Program-made: the position numbers and the translations under genes
Part shown: positions 6,381 through 11,890 of the stretch, in pieces
Layout of the letters: every line of letters starts with the position of its first letter
Position numbering within the stretch: the first letter of the stretch is position 1
The notes under the pieces: model-generated
Databases searched by the model: none
What the model was told of the DNA's origin: nothing
The model's input: only the letters and a program-made list of their open reading frames with translations
Assembly (NCBI GenBank): GCA_027297845.1
Contig: JAPUHG010000051.1
Coordinates: 1-11,890 of the forward strand
DNA: 11,890 nt
From: Gammaproteobacteria bacterium
GTDB lineage: Bacteria; Pseudomonadota; Gammaproteobacteria; Steroidobacterales; MnTg04
Direction: 5' to 3'

Positions 6381-9077
6381 ATGTCTGAAAAGAAAAAACC
6401 GCTGGTCCTGGTTGATGGATCCAGCTATCTCTATCGCGCGTTTCACGCCCTGCCGCCGCTGACCACTTCGAAAGGCGAGCCAACAGGCGCCATCCATGGC
6501 GTCCTCAATATGTTGCAAAAACTTATCCGGGATTATGAGCCCGCACATATCGCAGTGGTTTTCGACGCGGGTGGCAAGACTTTCAGAGACGAGATGTTCG
6601 AAGAGTACAAAGCAAACCGCCCGCCCATGCCCGACGAACTGCGCTCGCAAATTGATCCAATACTGGAGGCGATCCGGGCCATGGGATTACCGCTGCTACA
6701 GACTCCCGGTGTCGAGGCCGATGATGTCATTGGTACCCTGGCGCGGCGGGCGGATAAGGAGAATATAACCACCATCATATCGACCGGCGACAAGGACATG
6801 GCGCAACTGGTCAATGACAATATTTCGCTGATCAACACGATGACAGGGAAAAGCATGGATCGCGATGGCGTCAAGGAAAAATTCGATGTCTATCCGGAGC
6901 AGATCGTGGATTTTCTGGCCCTCACCGGAGACAGTTCCGACAATATCCCCGGCGTCCCAAAAGTCGGACCGAAAACAGCTGCCAAATGGCTGAACCAGTA
7001 CGAAACACTGGACAATATTATCGCCAATGCCGATGAGATCACGGGCAAGGTCGGCGAAAGCCTGCGTGAAAATTTTGCGCAACTTGAATTGTCGCACAAG
7101 CTAGCGACGATACGATGCGATCTCGAACTGGGCCAAAGCGCAAAGGATCTTAGCCCCGGCGAGCCCGATATCGAAGGCCTCAGAAAGCTCTATTTGCGGC
7201 TTGAGATGAACTCGTTATTACGCAAGCTGCCGGAACCGCAAGAGGAAATGGCTGCCAGCAAACCAGTTAGTGGCGATTATCAGACTGTATTCACCAAAAA
7301 AGTTTTCGCCGCCTGGCTTAAAAAGCTGGAGAAGGCAAAACTGATCGCCTTCGATACCGAAACAGACAGTCTCGACTATATGACTGCGCAAATCGTCGGG
7401 CTGTCATTTGCGGTCAAGGAAGGGGAAGCGGCTTATCTGCCGGTTGCGCACGATTATCCGGGCGCACCGGAGCAACTATCCCGAACGGAAGTGCTCGCGG
7501 CGTTGAAGTCGTTCCTCGAAAACCCGAAAATCCAAAAGGTCGGTCATCACCTAAAATTCGATGGACACATCCTGGCCAATTACCAGATACAACTGGCCGG
7601 GATGAAATTTGACACGATGCTCGAATCTTACGTGCTTAACAGCACGGCGACCCGTCACGACATGGACTCCGTCGCCAGGCGCTACCTGGGAGTCGAGACT
7701 ATTTCATTTGAGGATGTCGCCGGCAAGGGGGCGAAACAACTGACTTTCAATCAGGTCCCGCTGGAGCAAGCTGCGCCCTATGCGGCAGAAGATGCGGATA
7801 TCACGTTGCGCCTGCATAAAGAGCTTTGGTCGCAGCTGGAAAAAATACCAAAGCTCTGCAAGTTGTACACAAAAATCGAACAGCCGCTGGTGCCGGTCCT
7901 GCTGCGCATGGAACGCGCGGGCGTTTTGTTGAATGCCGATCTTCTGCGGGAGCAGAGCGCGGAAATTGCCGTGCGTCTGCAGGAACTGGAACAACAATCT
8001 CATGAAGTCGCCGGACAACCCTTCAACCTGAGCTCACCGAAACAATTGCAGGAAATTTTGTTCGAGAAACAAAAACTGCCGGTTATTCGAAAAACTCCAA
8101 AGGGGCAGCCATCGACTGCCGAGGATGTGCTCCAGGAACTCGCCGAAGACTACGAACTGCCTCGGCTGATTATCGATTACCGGGGCCTGGCCAAACTCAA
8201 ATCCACCTATACCGACCGGCTGCCCGAACAAATTAACGCAAGCACTGGCCGCGTACACACCTCATACCATCAGGCGGTCACCGCAACCGGCCGTTTGTCA
8301 TCGAGCGATCCGAATCTGCAGAATATCCCGATTCGAACAGCCGAGGGCCGGCGCATTCGCCAGGCTTTCATCGCCCCGGATGGCTACCGGCTCCTGGCCG
8401 CCGACTATTCCCAGATCGAGTTACGAATCATGGCTCACTTGTCCGGGGACGAGAGCCTCTTGCAAGCCTTTGCCGATGAGCTGGACATACATCGAGCGAC
8501 CGCCGCGGAAGTTTTCTCGGTGGCACCGGATGAAGTCAGCGATGATCAGCGACGATCAGCCAAAGCAATCAATTTTGGCCTTATTTACGGCATGTCGGCG
8601 TTCGGCCTGGCTCGTCAACTCAACATCAGGCGCAGTGAAGCGGCGGAGTATGTCGAGCTTTATTTCGATCGCTATCCGGGCGTCAAGGAGTATATGGATA
8701 ACACCCGTCAACTGGCCAGGGATCAAGGTTACGTTGAAACGGTTTTTGGCCGCCGACTTTACCTGCCTGAAATCAACGCTCGCAATCCCCAACGCAGGCA
8801 ATACGCAGAGCGCAGCGCAATTAATGCACCGATGCAGGGCACGGCAGCCGATATCATCAAAATTGCGATGGTTCGAGTCGATGACTGGATTCAAAATGAG
8901 GCTACGGATCTCCGCCTGCTGATGCAGGTCCACGATGAACTGGTCCTGGAAGTCCCGGAAGCAAGAGTTGACGAGGCCGGTCGGAAGATTAGTGAACTAA
9001 TGACCGGAGCGGCGTCACTCACGGTTCCGCTAAGGGTCGATATTGGGTCAGGCGCGAATTGGAACGAAGCTCACTAA
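6381..9077 (+). CDS. polA: DNA polymerase I with both exonuclease domains
   Basis: PolA fills gaps after Okazaki primer removal and excision repair. The 898-residue protein carries three complete domains. The 5' nuclease (about 1-290) has acidic residues D12, D62, D114, D115, D137, D139 and the helix-hairpin-helix GDSSDNIPGVPKVG. The 3'-5' proofreading domain (about 300-490) keeps D325/E327, D394 and Y467/D471, so it should be active. The polymerase (about 490-898) has motif A DYSQIELR (D675), motif B RRSAKAINFGLIYG (R724, K728, F732, Y736) and motif C HDE (851-853). Compared with my memory of E. coli PolA (928 aa), the nuclease residues are offset by 1 and all later ones by 30, so about 29 residues are missing between 140 and 324, around the nuclease C-terminus and linker. 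The gene follows lptM by 8 nt with only a weak ribosome binding site (GAG), suggesting coupling. The stop codon lies within the left arm of a large inverted repeat. Confidence 0.98.
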   Translation: MSEKKKPLVLVDGSSYLYRAFHALPPLTTSKGEPTGAIHGVLNMLQKLIRDYEPAHIAVVFDAGGKTFRDEMFEEYKANRPPMPDELRSQIDPILEAIRAMGLPLLQTPGVEADDVIGTLARRADKENITTIISTGDKDMAQLVNDNISLINTMTGKSMDRDGVKEKFDVYPEQIVDFLALTGDSSDNIPGVPKVGPKTAAKWLNQYETLDNIIANADEITGKVGESLRENFAQLELSHKLATIRCDLELGQSAKDLSPGEPDIEGLRKLYLRLEMNSLLRKLPEPQEEMAASKPVSGDYQTVFTKKVFAAWLKKLEKAKLIAFDTETDSLDYMTAQIVGLSFAVKEGEAAYLPVAHDYPGAPEQLSRTEVLAALKSFLENPKIQKVGHHLKFDGHILANYQIQLAGMKFDTMLESYVLNSTATRHDMDSVARRYLGVETISFEDVAGKGAKQLTFNQVPLEQAAPYAAEDADITLRLHKELWSQLEKIPKLCKLYTKIEQPLVPVLLRMERAGVLLNADLLREQSAEIAVRLQELEQQSHEVAGQPFNLSSPKQLQEILFEKQKLPVIRKTPKGQPSTAEDVLQELAEDYELPRLIIDYRGLAKLKSTYTDRLPEQINASTGRVHTSYHQAVTATGRLSSSDPNLQNIPIRTAEGRRIRQAFIAPDGYRLLAADYSQIELRIMAHLSGDESLLQAFADELDIHRATAAEVFSVAPDEVSDDQRRSAKAINFGLIYGMSAFGLARQLNIRRSEAAEYVELYFDRYPGVKEYMDNTRQLARDQGYVETVFGRRLYLPEINARNPQRRQYAERSAINAPMQGTAADIIKIAMVRVDDWIQNEATDLRLLMQVHDELVLEVPEARVDEAGRKISELMTGAASLTVPLRVDIGSGANWNEAH

Positions 9078-9219
9078 CAAGCTGTTGAAGACCCTCATAC
9101 GGCACGATACGGCGTTAAGAATCGGCTCAAAATTCTCATGTACTGGCGTGTACATTGCGCTTTCTCGCCAATTCTCGCCTTGTCTCGCACTCGCCTGAGG
9201 CTCTTCAACAGCTTGCTAG
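9074..9219. repeat. Long imperfect inverted repeat (MITE-like or terminator-like), overlapping the polA stop
   Basis: The arms 9074-9097 and 9196-9219 are reverse complements at 22 of 24 positions, with a continuous core GCTGTTGAAG / CTTCAACAGC. Between them lie 98 nt that include a second palindrome, ATGTAC (9138-9143) and GTACAT (9150-9155), and several TCTCGC repeats (around 9162-9188). The left arm includes the TAA of polA (9075-9077). No transposase and no clear target-site duplication were seen. The nested layout fits an intergenic repeat element of the kind scattered through gammaproteobacterial genomes; it could also act as a 3' stabiliser or terminator for polA. Copy number elsewhere in the genome is unknown. 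Confidence 0.7.
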
Positions 9220-9280
9220 CAGACTACTAACCATTGTTCTCGTACCCGCTGCTGGTTTTAGGTCGACCAGCCCTTCCCCG

Positions 9281-9308
9281 GGAACTTTTCCGCAGTGCGG
9301 CACTCCTA
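9281..9308 (+). promoter_or_regulatory. Possible sigmaE/AlgU-type promoter for the small RNA
   Basis: GGAACTT at 9281-9287 equals the -35 consensus of the sigmaE/AlgU group. A -10-like TCCTA lies at 9304-9308 after 16 nt, which matches TCTGA/TCTAA only in part. Start of transcription would be near 9314. P. aeruginosa ErsA, in the same chromosomal place, is known to be AlgU-dependent, which makes this worth noting; the -10 is weak. Confidence 0.25.
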
Positions 9309-9311
9309 CCG

Positions 9312-9421
9312 AATGAGCGCAGAAATGCTGCTCGCCTGCTTTTCTCCCTAGGCAGGCTGGCGCCCGGGTCCCCAATCCGGGTTCACTTCCCCGGTGCGAT
9401 TTTGCCCCGGGGATTTTTTTT
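9312..9421 (+). ncRNA. Candidate small RNA at the Spot 42 / ErsA position
   Basis: The stretch between polA and engB has no convincing coding sequence but holds three successive hairpins: GCCTGC/GCAGGC (9334-9357), CCCGG/CCGGG (9363-9381, loop with CCCC) and the terminator TCCCCGG/CCGGGGA (9388-9413) ending in eight T. In E. coli the Spot 42 RNA, and in P. aeruginosa the ErsA RNA, are encoded between polA and engB, and the downstream order engB - cytochrome c4 - dsbA here matches Pseudomonas. The 3' end at about 9421 is well supported by the terminator; the 5' end is a guess (about 9312, from a possible sigmaE-type promoter, but a start further upstream, to about 9220, is possible). C-rich unpaired stretches could pair with ribosome binding sites. 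Sequence homology to ErsA or Spot 42 was not tested. Confidence 0.45.
9388..9421 (+). terminator. Rho-independent terminator before engB
   Basis: TCCCCGG (9388-9394) pairs perfectly with CCGGGGA (9407-9413) around a 12-nt loop and is followed by eight T (9414-9421). It faces the plus strand only; read from engB there is no T tract. It ends 5 nt before the engB stop codon and would close the polA transcript or the proposed small RNA. Confidence 0.85.
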
Positions 9422-9426
9422 GCCTG

Positions 9427-10032
9427 TCATCTTGCGCCGCCCAATGGCTGTCTGCTCAATAGGGCCTGCAAAGCTTCGCGCCCCTGGTCCACACCATGTT
9501 TCTTGGTGGCGGAAAACAGCTGCACCGATGTCTCGCCGCCAACCGCGGAGCTGACTTCGTGCAACATCGCCGTGGTTTTTCCGCGGCTAAGCTTGTCGGC
9601 CTTGGTCAGCAATATATGCGTCGGGCAACCAACGCCCTGGGACCAGGCCAGCATCTGGCGGTCGAATTCGGTCAGCGGCCGGCGTACATCCATAACCAGG
9701 ATCAGGCCCGCCAATGACCTTCTTTGACTAAAATAGGCCTGCATCAAATGCCGCCAGTGCTTTCGCATCGCTTCCGGAACCCGCGCATAACCATATCCGG
9801 GCAGATCGACCAGCCGATCCCCGTCTGGCAAGCCAAAAAAATTGATCAGTTGCGTGCGTCCCGGTGTTTTACTGGTGCGAGCCAGGCTCTTTCTGCCGGC
9901 AATCGCGTTCAAGGCGCTGGACTTTCCGACATTTGAGCGGCCCGCGAAGGCCACTTCACTGCCCTTGTCAGGTGGGAATTGTACCGGGCGGTTAGCGCTG
10001 ATCAGGAATTCGGCCTGGTTGAATGAAGGCAT
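9427..10032 (-). CDS. engB: Ribosome biogenesis GTPase EngB (YihA/YsxC)
   Basis: EngB is a TrmE-Era-EngA-EngB-Septin-like GTPase needed for assembly of the large ribosomal subunit and, as known in model bacteria, for normal division. The 201-residue protein has every G motif: G1 GRSNVGKS (31-38), G2 threonine in KTPGRTQ (T60), G3 DLPG (76-79) within DLPGYGYA, G4 TKAD (143-146) and G5 SATK (174-177). The start is the ATG at 10032, giving the usual 25-30 residues before the P-loop; an ATG at 10077 would add 15 residues without family support. There is no clear Shine-Dalgarno at 10032. The gene converges on polA and is divergent from the cytochrome c4 gene, the same order as in Pseudomonas. Confidence 0.96.
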   Translation of the reverse strand: MPSFNQAEFLISANRPVQFPPDKGSEVAFAGRSNVGKSSALNAIAGRKSLARTSKTPGRTQLINFFGLPDGDRLVDLPGYGYARVPEAMRKHWRHLMQAYFSQRRSLAGLILVMDVRRPLTEFDRQMLAWSQGVGCPTHILLTKADKLSRGKTTAMLHEVSSAVGGETSVQLFSATKKHGVDQGREALQALLSRQPLGGAR

Positions 10033-10072
10033 TATGTCGGTTTGTGCTGGACTGAAATAAAGGCATTTAGTG

Positions 10073-10078
10073 TACAAT
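10073..10078 (+). promoter_or_regulatory. Probable -10 box for the cytochrome c4 gene
   Basis: TACAAT, one mismatch from consensus, lies 65 nt before the cytochrome c4 ATG in the 111-nt gap between divergent engB and c4 genes. The -35 is weak (CTGAAA at 10052-10057 is the nearest match but only 15 nt away). The overlapping TGTACA is palindromic, and TACACT on the minus strand could serve engB. Confidence 0.35.
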
Positions 10079-10093
10079 GCTGCGCTTGCGACA

Positions 10094-10117
10094 GCCCGTC
10101 ATTTTTCAAAAACGGGC
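10094..10117 (+). other. Hairpin in the cytochrome c4 leader
   Basis: GCCCGT (10094-10099) and ACGGGC (10112-10117) form a 6-bp stem in the untranslated leader, 26 nt before the ATG. The loop contains a T5-C-A5 run. No T tract follows, so it is not a terminator; it may stabilise the message. Confidence 0.4.
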
Positions 10118-10143
10118 ACCAAAAAGGCCAGGGAGCTAATCGA

Positions 10144-10749
10144 ATGAATCGCGCGCTTATTTTTGCCGTACTACTGATGTGCGGCCAAAACATCGCTCTT
10201 GCCGAGGGCTCAATTGAGGCTGGCAAGCAAAAATCCATTGGTTGCGCCGCCTGCCATGGCGCAGACGGCAACAGCGTAAACCCGGCCTGGCCGCGGCTGG
10301 CTGGCCAGAATCAGCGATATCTGATTGAGCAGCTCGAGGACTTCAAGGAAGGTAATCGCCAAAACGTTTTAATGACTCCGCAGGCGATGATGCTTTCCGA
10401 TCAGGACATGGAAGATCTGGCAGCCTTTTACCAGGCACAGGAAGCTGAACACGGCGAGGCCGACCCCGCATTGGTCTTGCTTGGTCAGAAAATCTATCGC
10501 GCCGGGGTCGTGGGAGACGCCATTATCCCGGCGTGCTATGCCTGTCACGGACCAAACGGCCACGGCGTAGCGCCGGCTGGGTACCCGGCTTTGGGTGGTC
10601 AGCACGCGACCTATATCGAGGCCCAGCTCCGGGCATTTCGCTCCGGCGAACGCAGGACCGATCCGGACCAACAAATGCGCAACGTGGCAACCCGCCTCAG
10701 CGACGAGGAAATCATCGCTGTTGCATCCTATTTGCAGGGACTCCATTAG
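10144..10749 (+). CDS. Dihaem cytochrome c4
   Basis: Cytochrome c4 is a periplasmic electron carrier with two class I haem c domains that feeds terminal oxidases such as cbb3. The 201-residue protein has a signal peptide ending ALA (residues 18-20), then haem site one C34-A-A-C37-H38 and haem site two C131-Y-A-C134-H135. Likely axial methionines are M77 (before LSDQDMEDLAAFY) and M178 (before RLSDEEI), each in the family context. The two halves are homologous in layout: CxxCHG, then LxGQ, then Met, then LSDxD/E. The ATG at 10144 has GGGAG 8 nt upstream and is the start that gives a proper signal peptide; an upstream in-frame extension to 10042 would not. dsbA follows after 64 nt with a small hairpin (10759-10771) and no T tract, so the two may be co-transcribed, as their order in Pseudomonas suggests. 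Confidence 0.95.
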   Translation: MNRALIFAVLLMCGQNIALAEGSIEAGKQKSIGCAACHGADGNSVNPAWPRLAGQNQRYLIEQLEDFKEGNRQNVLMTPQAMMLSDQDMEDLAAFYQAQEAEHGEADPALVLLGQKIYRAGVVGDAIIPACYACHGPNGHGVAPAGYPALGGQHATYIEAQLRAFRSGERRTDPDQQMRNVATRLSDEEIIAVASYLQGLH

Positions 10750-10813
10750 TCGCTTGTTGCGGAACGTCCGCCTGTCAACCGAGTCCCATACCTCAGATTA
10801 CGGAACCTAAGAC

Positions 10814-11668
10814 ATGAATTTGAAAACCATACCGATACTCTTGGCCTTTGCACTGGTCAGCGCTTGTTCGGATAGTGCGGATCAGGGCGCGAGTACAGCC
10901 GTAGAAATTCCAGCGGCGCAGTCCGTCGAAGTGGATGTTTCGGAGACAGCAGACGGAACCGAGGAAATCGTTATCGAGGAAGAGACGCAGGTTATCGCCG
11001 CGGGCGAGTCGGAAGAATCTGCCGAAGAGGAGCCCAAGGCCAGTGAAAGAATAATTCTCGCCCAGGCAGACGTGGCCAAGCCGGCAGCGGCTCGCGAGTC
11101 CCGATTCATTGACGGAAAGAATTATACGACGCTGATACCAACGCAACCGACATCGAGTTCGCCGGACAAGATCGAAGTCGCAGAAATCTTCATGTTCAGT
11201 TGCCCGCATTGTTACAACTTCGAACCGCATATACTCCAGTGGCTGGAAAGCAAGCCCTCATTTATCGAGTTCGTGCGCATCCCGGCCAATTTCAATGCGC
11301 TGGCTCGCGAACAATCGCGTGCCTATTATGCGGCGGTGCAACTGGGTATCGCGGAGGAGATCATGATGCCGTTTTTCCGCGAATTTCACATCAACAGAAA
11401 ACCGCTGAATACGCCGGATCGGCTCGCTGCGTTCTTCTCCCGCTTCGATGTCAGCGAAGAGGATTTTCTCGAAGCGTTCAACTCGTTTGAAGTGGATTCC
11501 AAAGTACGCCAGGCCGATAAACTGACCCGGCGTTACAAGATCACCGGCGTACCGGCGGTAGTTATCAACGGCAAGTATGTGTCGGGCGCCGACCTGACCG
11601 GCGGCTATGAAAACCTGATCGCGCTGATGAATGACCTCGCGGCACAGGAAAACGACGCAAAAAACTAG
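10814..11668 (+). CDS. dsbA: DsbA-family thiol:disulfide oxidoreductase, lipoprotein with acidic linker
   Basis: DsbA introduces disulfide bonds into exported proteins. The C-terminal part (about 100-284) is the catalytic domain, with active site C130-P-H-C133 in FSCPHCYNFE and the cis-proline P247 in TGVPAVV; these are the canonical DsbA features. The N-terminus differs from E. coli DsbA: a signal ending LVSAC gives a lipobox with Cys18, and residue +2 is Ser, not Asp, so the protein may be carried to the outer membrane. Residues 19-95 are rich in Glu, Ala, Ser and Val (for example EEIVIEEETQ and SEESAEEEPK) and look like a disordered tether. At 284 residues it is about 75 longer than common DsbA. 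Lipid-anchored DsbA proteins are known in Neisseria. The gene follows cytochrome c4 by 64 nt and ends at a strong terminator. The ribosome binding site is weak (GGA about 9 nt before the ATG). Confidence 0.92.
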   Translation: MNLKTIPILLAFALVSACSDSADQGASTAVEIPAAQSVEVDVSETADGTEEIVIEEETQVIAAGESEESAEEEPKASERIILAQADVAKPAAARESRFIDGKNYTTLIPTQPTSSSPDKIEVAEIFMFSCPHCYNFEPHILQWLESKPSFIEFVRIPANFNALAREQSRAYYAAVQLGIAEEIMMPFFREFHINRKPLNTPDRLAAFFSRFDVSEEDFLEAFNSFEVDSKVRQADKLTRRYKITGVPAVVINGKYVSGADLTGGYENLIALMNDLAAQENDAKN

Positions 11669-11690
11669 CAAGCAATACCTGAATAAGAAA

Positions 11691-11719
11691 AGCCCGCTGC
11701 TCGCAGCGGGCTTTTTTTT
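11691..11719. terminator. Strong rho-independent terminator, probably bidirectional
   Basis: AGCCCGCTG (11691-11699) and CAGCGGGCT (11704-11712) form a perfect 9-bp stem with a CTCG loop, followed by T through 11719. The A-rich run before the stem (AATAAGAAAA) gives a T-rich tail on the minus strand too. It lies 22 nt after the dsbA stop and 44 nt from the stop of the convergent gene, so it can serve both. Confidence 0.93.
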
Positions 11720-11763
11720 GCTTGGTCCGGCCTGAAAAAATCGTGTGCCAACGAATGACGTAG

Positions 11764-11890
11764 CTATCCTTCTATGGATGCGTGTTCTTCGATGGGATAA
11801 CGGTCGCAGACAAAATCATCCTCACCCAGCGGCCGGCAGGCGTCGGCCCAGCCAAACTGCCGCCAGTATTCAACCAGGCCTGCTTCTTCA
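11764..11890 (-). CDS. C-terminal end of a probable TPR / CadC-like or cyclase-type regulator (partial)
   Basis: The minus strand is open from the window edge to a TAG at 11764-11766 and encodes 41 residues. The stretch VEYWRQFGWADACRPLGEDD, then FVCD, resembles the conserved C-terminal end (YWR..GWPD.CRP.GEDDFECD) that I recall from proteins with an N-terminal winged-helix or cyclase domain and C-terminal tetratricopeptide repeats. Twelve more residues follow, ending HASIEG. No other domain is in view, so the exact family is not certain. It converges on dsbA and shares its terminator. Confidence 0.6.
   Translation of the reverse strand, partial: EEAGLVEYWRQFGWADACRPLGEDDFVCDRYPIEEHASIEG

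Noticed and set aside
9074..9219. Insertion sequence at the end of polA
   Set aside because: There is an inverted repeat but no transposase and only 98 nt between the arms, so it is listed as a repeat element only.
9234..9554. 106-residue plus-strand frame across the polA-engB gap
   Set aside because: It has no ribosome binding site, runs through the intrinsic terminator and into engB on the opposite strand, and shows no known motif.
10033..10077. Upstream ATG extension of EngB by 15 residues
   Set aside because: The extra residues do not fit the family N-terminus and would leave almost no room for a promoter between the divergent genes.
10759..10771. Terminator between cytochrome c4 and dsbA
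   Set aside because: A 5-bp GCGGA/TCCGC stem exists but has no T tract, so read-through is more likely.

Overview
The window looks like chromosomal DNA from a non-enteric gammaproteobacterium. The evidence is the gene order polA - engB - cytochrome c4 - dsbA, which I recall from Pseudomonas and relatives, an LptM-type lipoprotein, and PolA catalytic residues that sit at a constant offset from E. coli PolA. Most genes are housekeeping; the left edge and the polA-engB gap are less ordinary. No transposase, integrase, CRISPR array, tRNA or rRNA was seen.

Left region (1-1604): the tail of a membrane protein (+), a 73-residue putative lipoprotein (-), and a divergent pair of regulators. The minus-strand gene (353-955) encodes a 200-residue protein in which two segments resemble FlhD. 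The plus-strand gene (1059-1604) encodes a FlhC-family protein with a CxxC...CxxC zinc site. They share a 103-bp intergenic region holding a good sigma70-type promoter and two half-sites resembling the FlhD4C2 box. No flagellar genes are in view, so the targets are unknown.

Middle region (1682-6027): a tight plus-strand run of nudC (NADH/NAD-cap hydrolase), an NRDE/TANGO2-family protein and an S9 prolyl-oligopeptidase-family hydrolase. Gaps are 1 and 12 nt, so this is probably one transcript. A carboxylesterase of the alpha/beta hydrolase fold converges on it.

Right region (6190-11890): lptM and polA form a two-gene unit separated by 8 nt. The 349-nt gap after polA holds a large inverted repeat that overlaps the polA stop codon, then a GC-rich stretch of hairpins ending in a strong intrinsic terminator just before the convergent engB. 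This is the same place that encodes Spot 42 in E. coli and ErsA in Pseudomonas, so a small RNA gene is proposed there. engB is divergent from the cytochrome c4 gene, which is followed by dsbA. The DsbA is unusual: it has a lipoprotein signal and a long acidic linker ahead of its thioredoxin-fold domain. A bidirectional-looking terminator separates dsbA from the C-terminal end of a minus-strand gene cut by the window edge.
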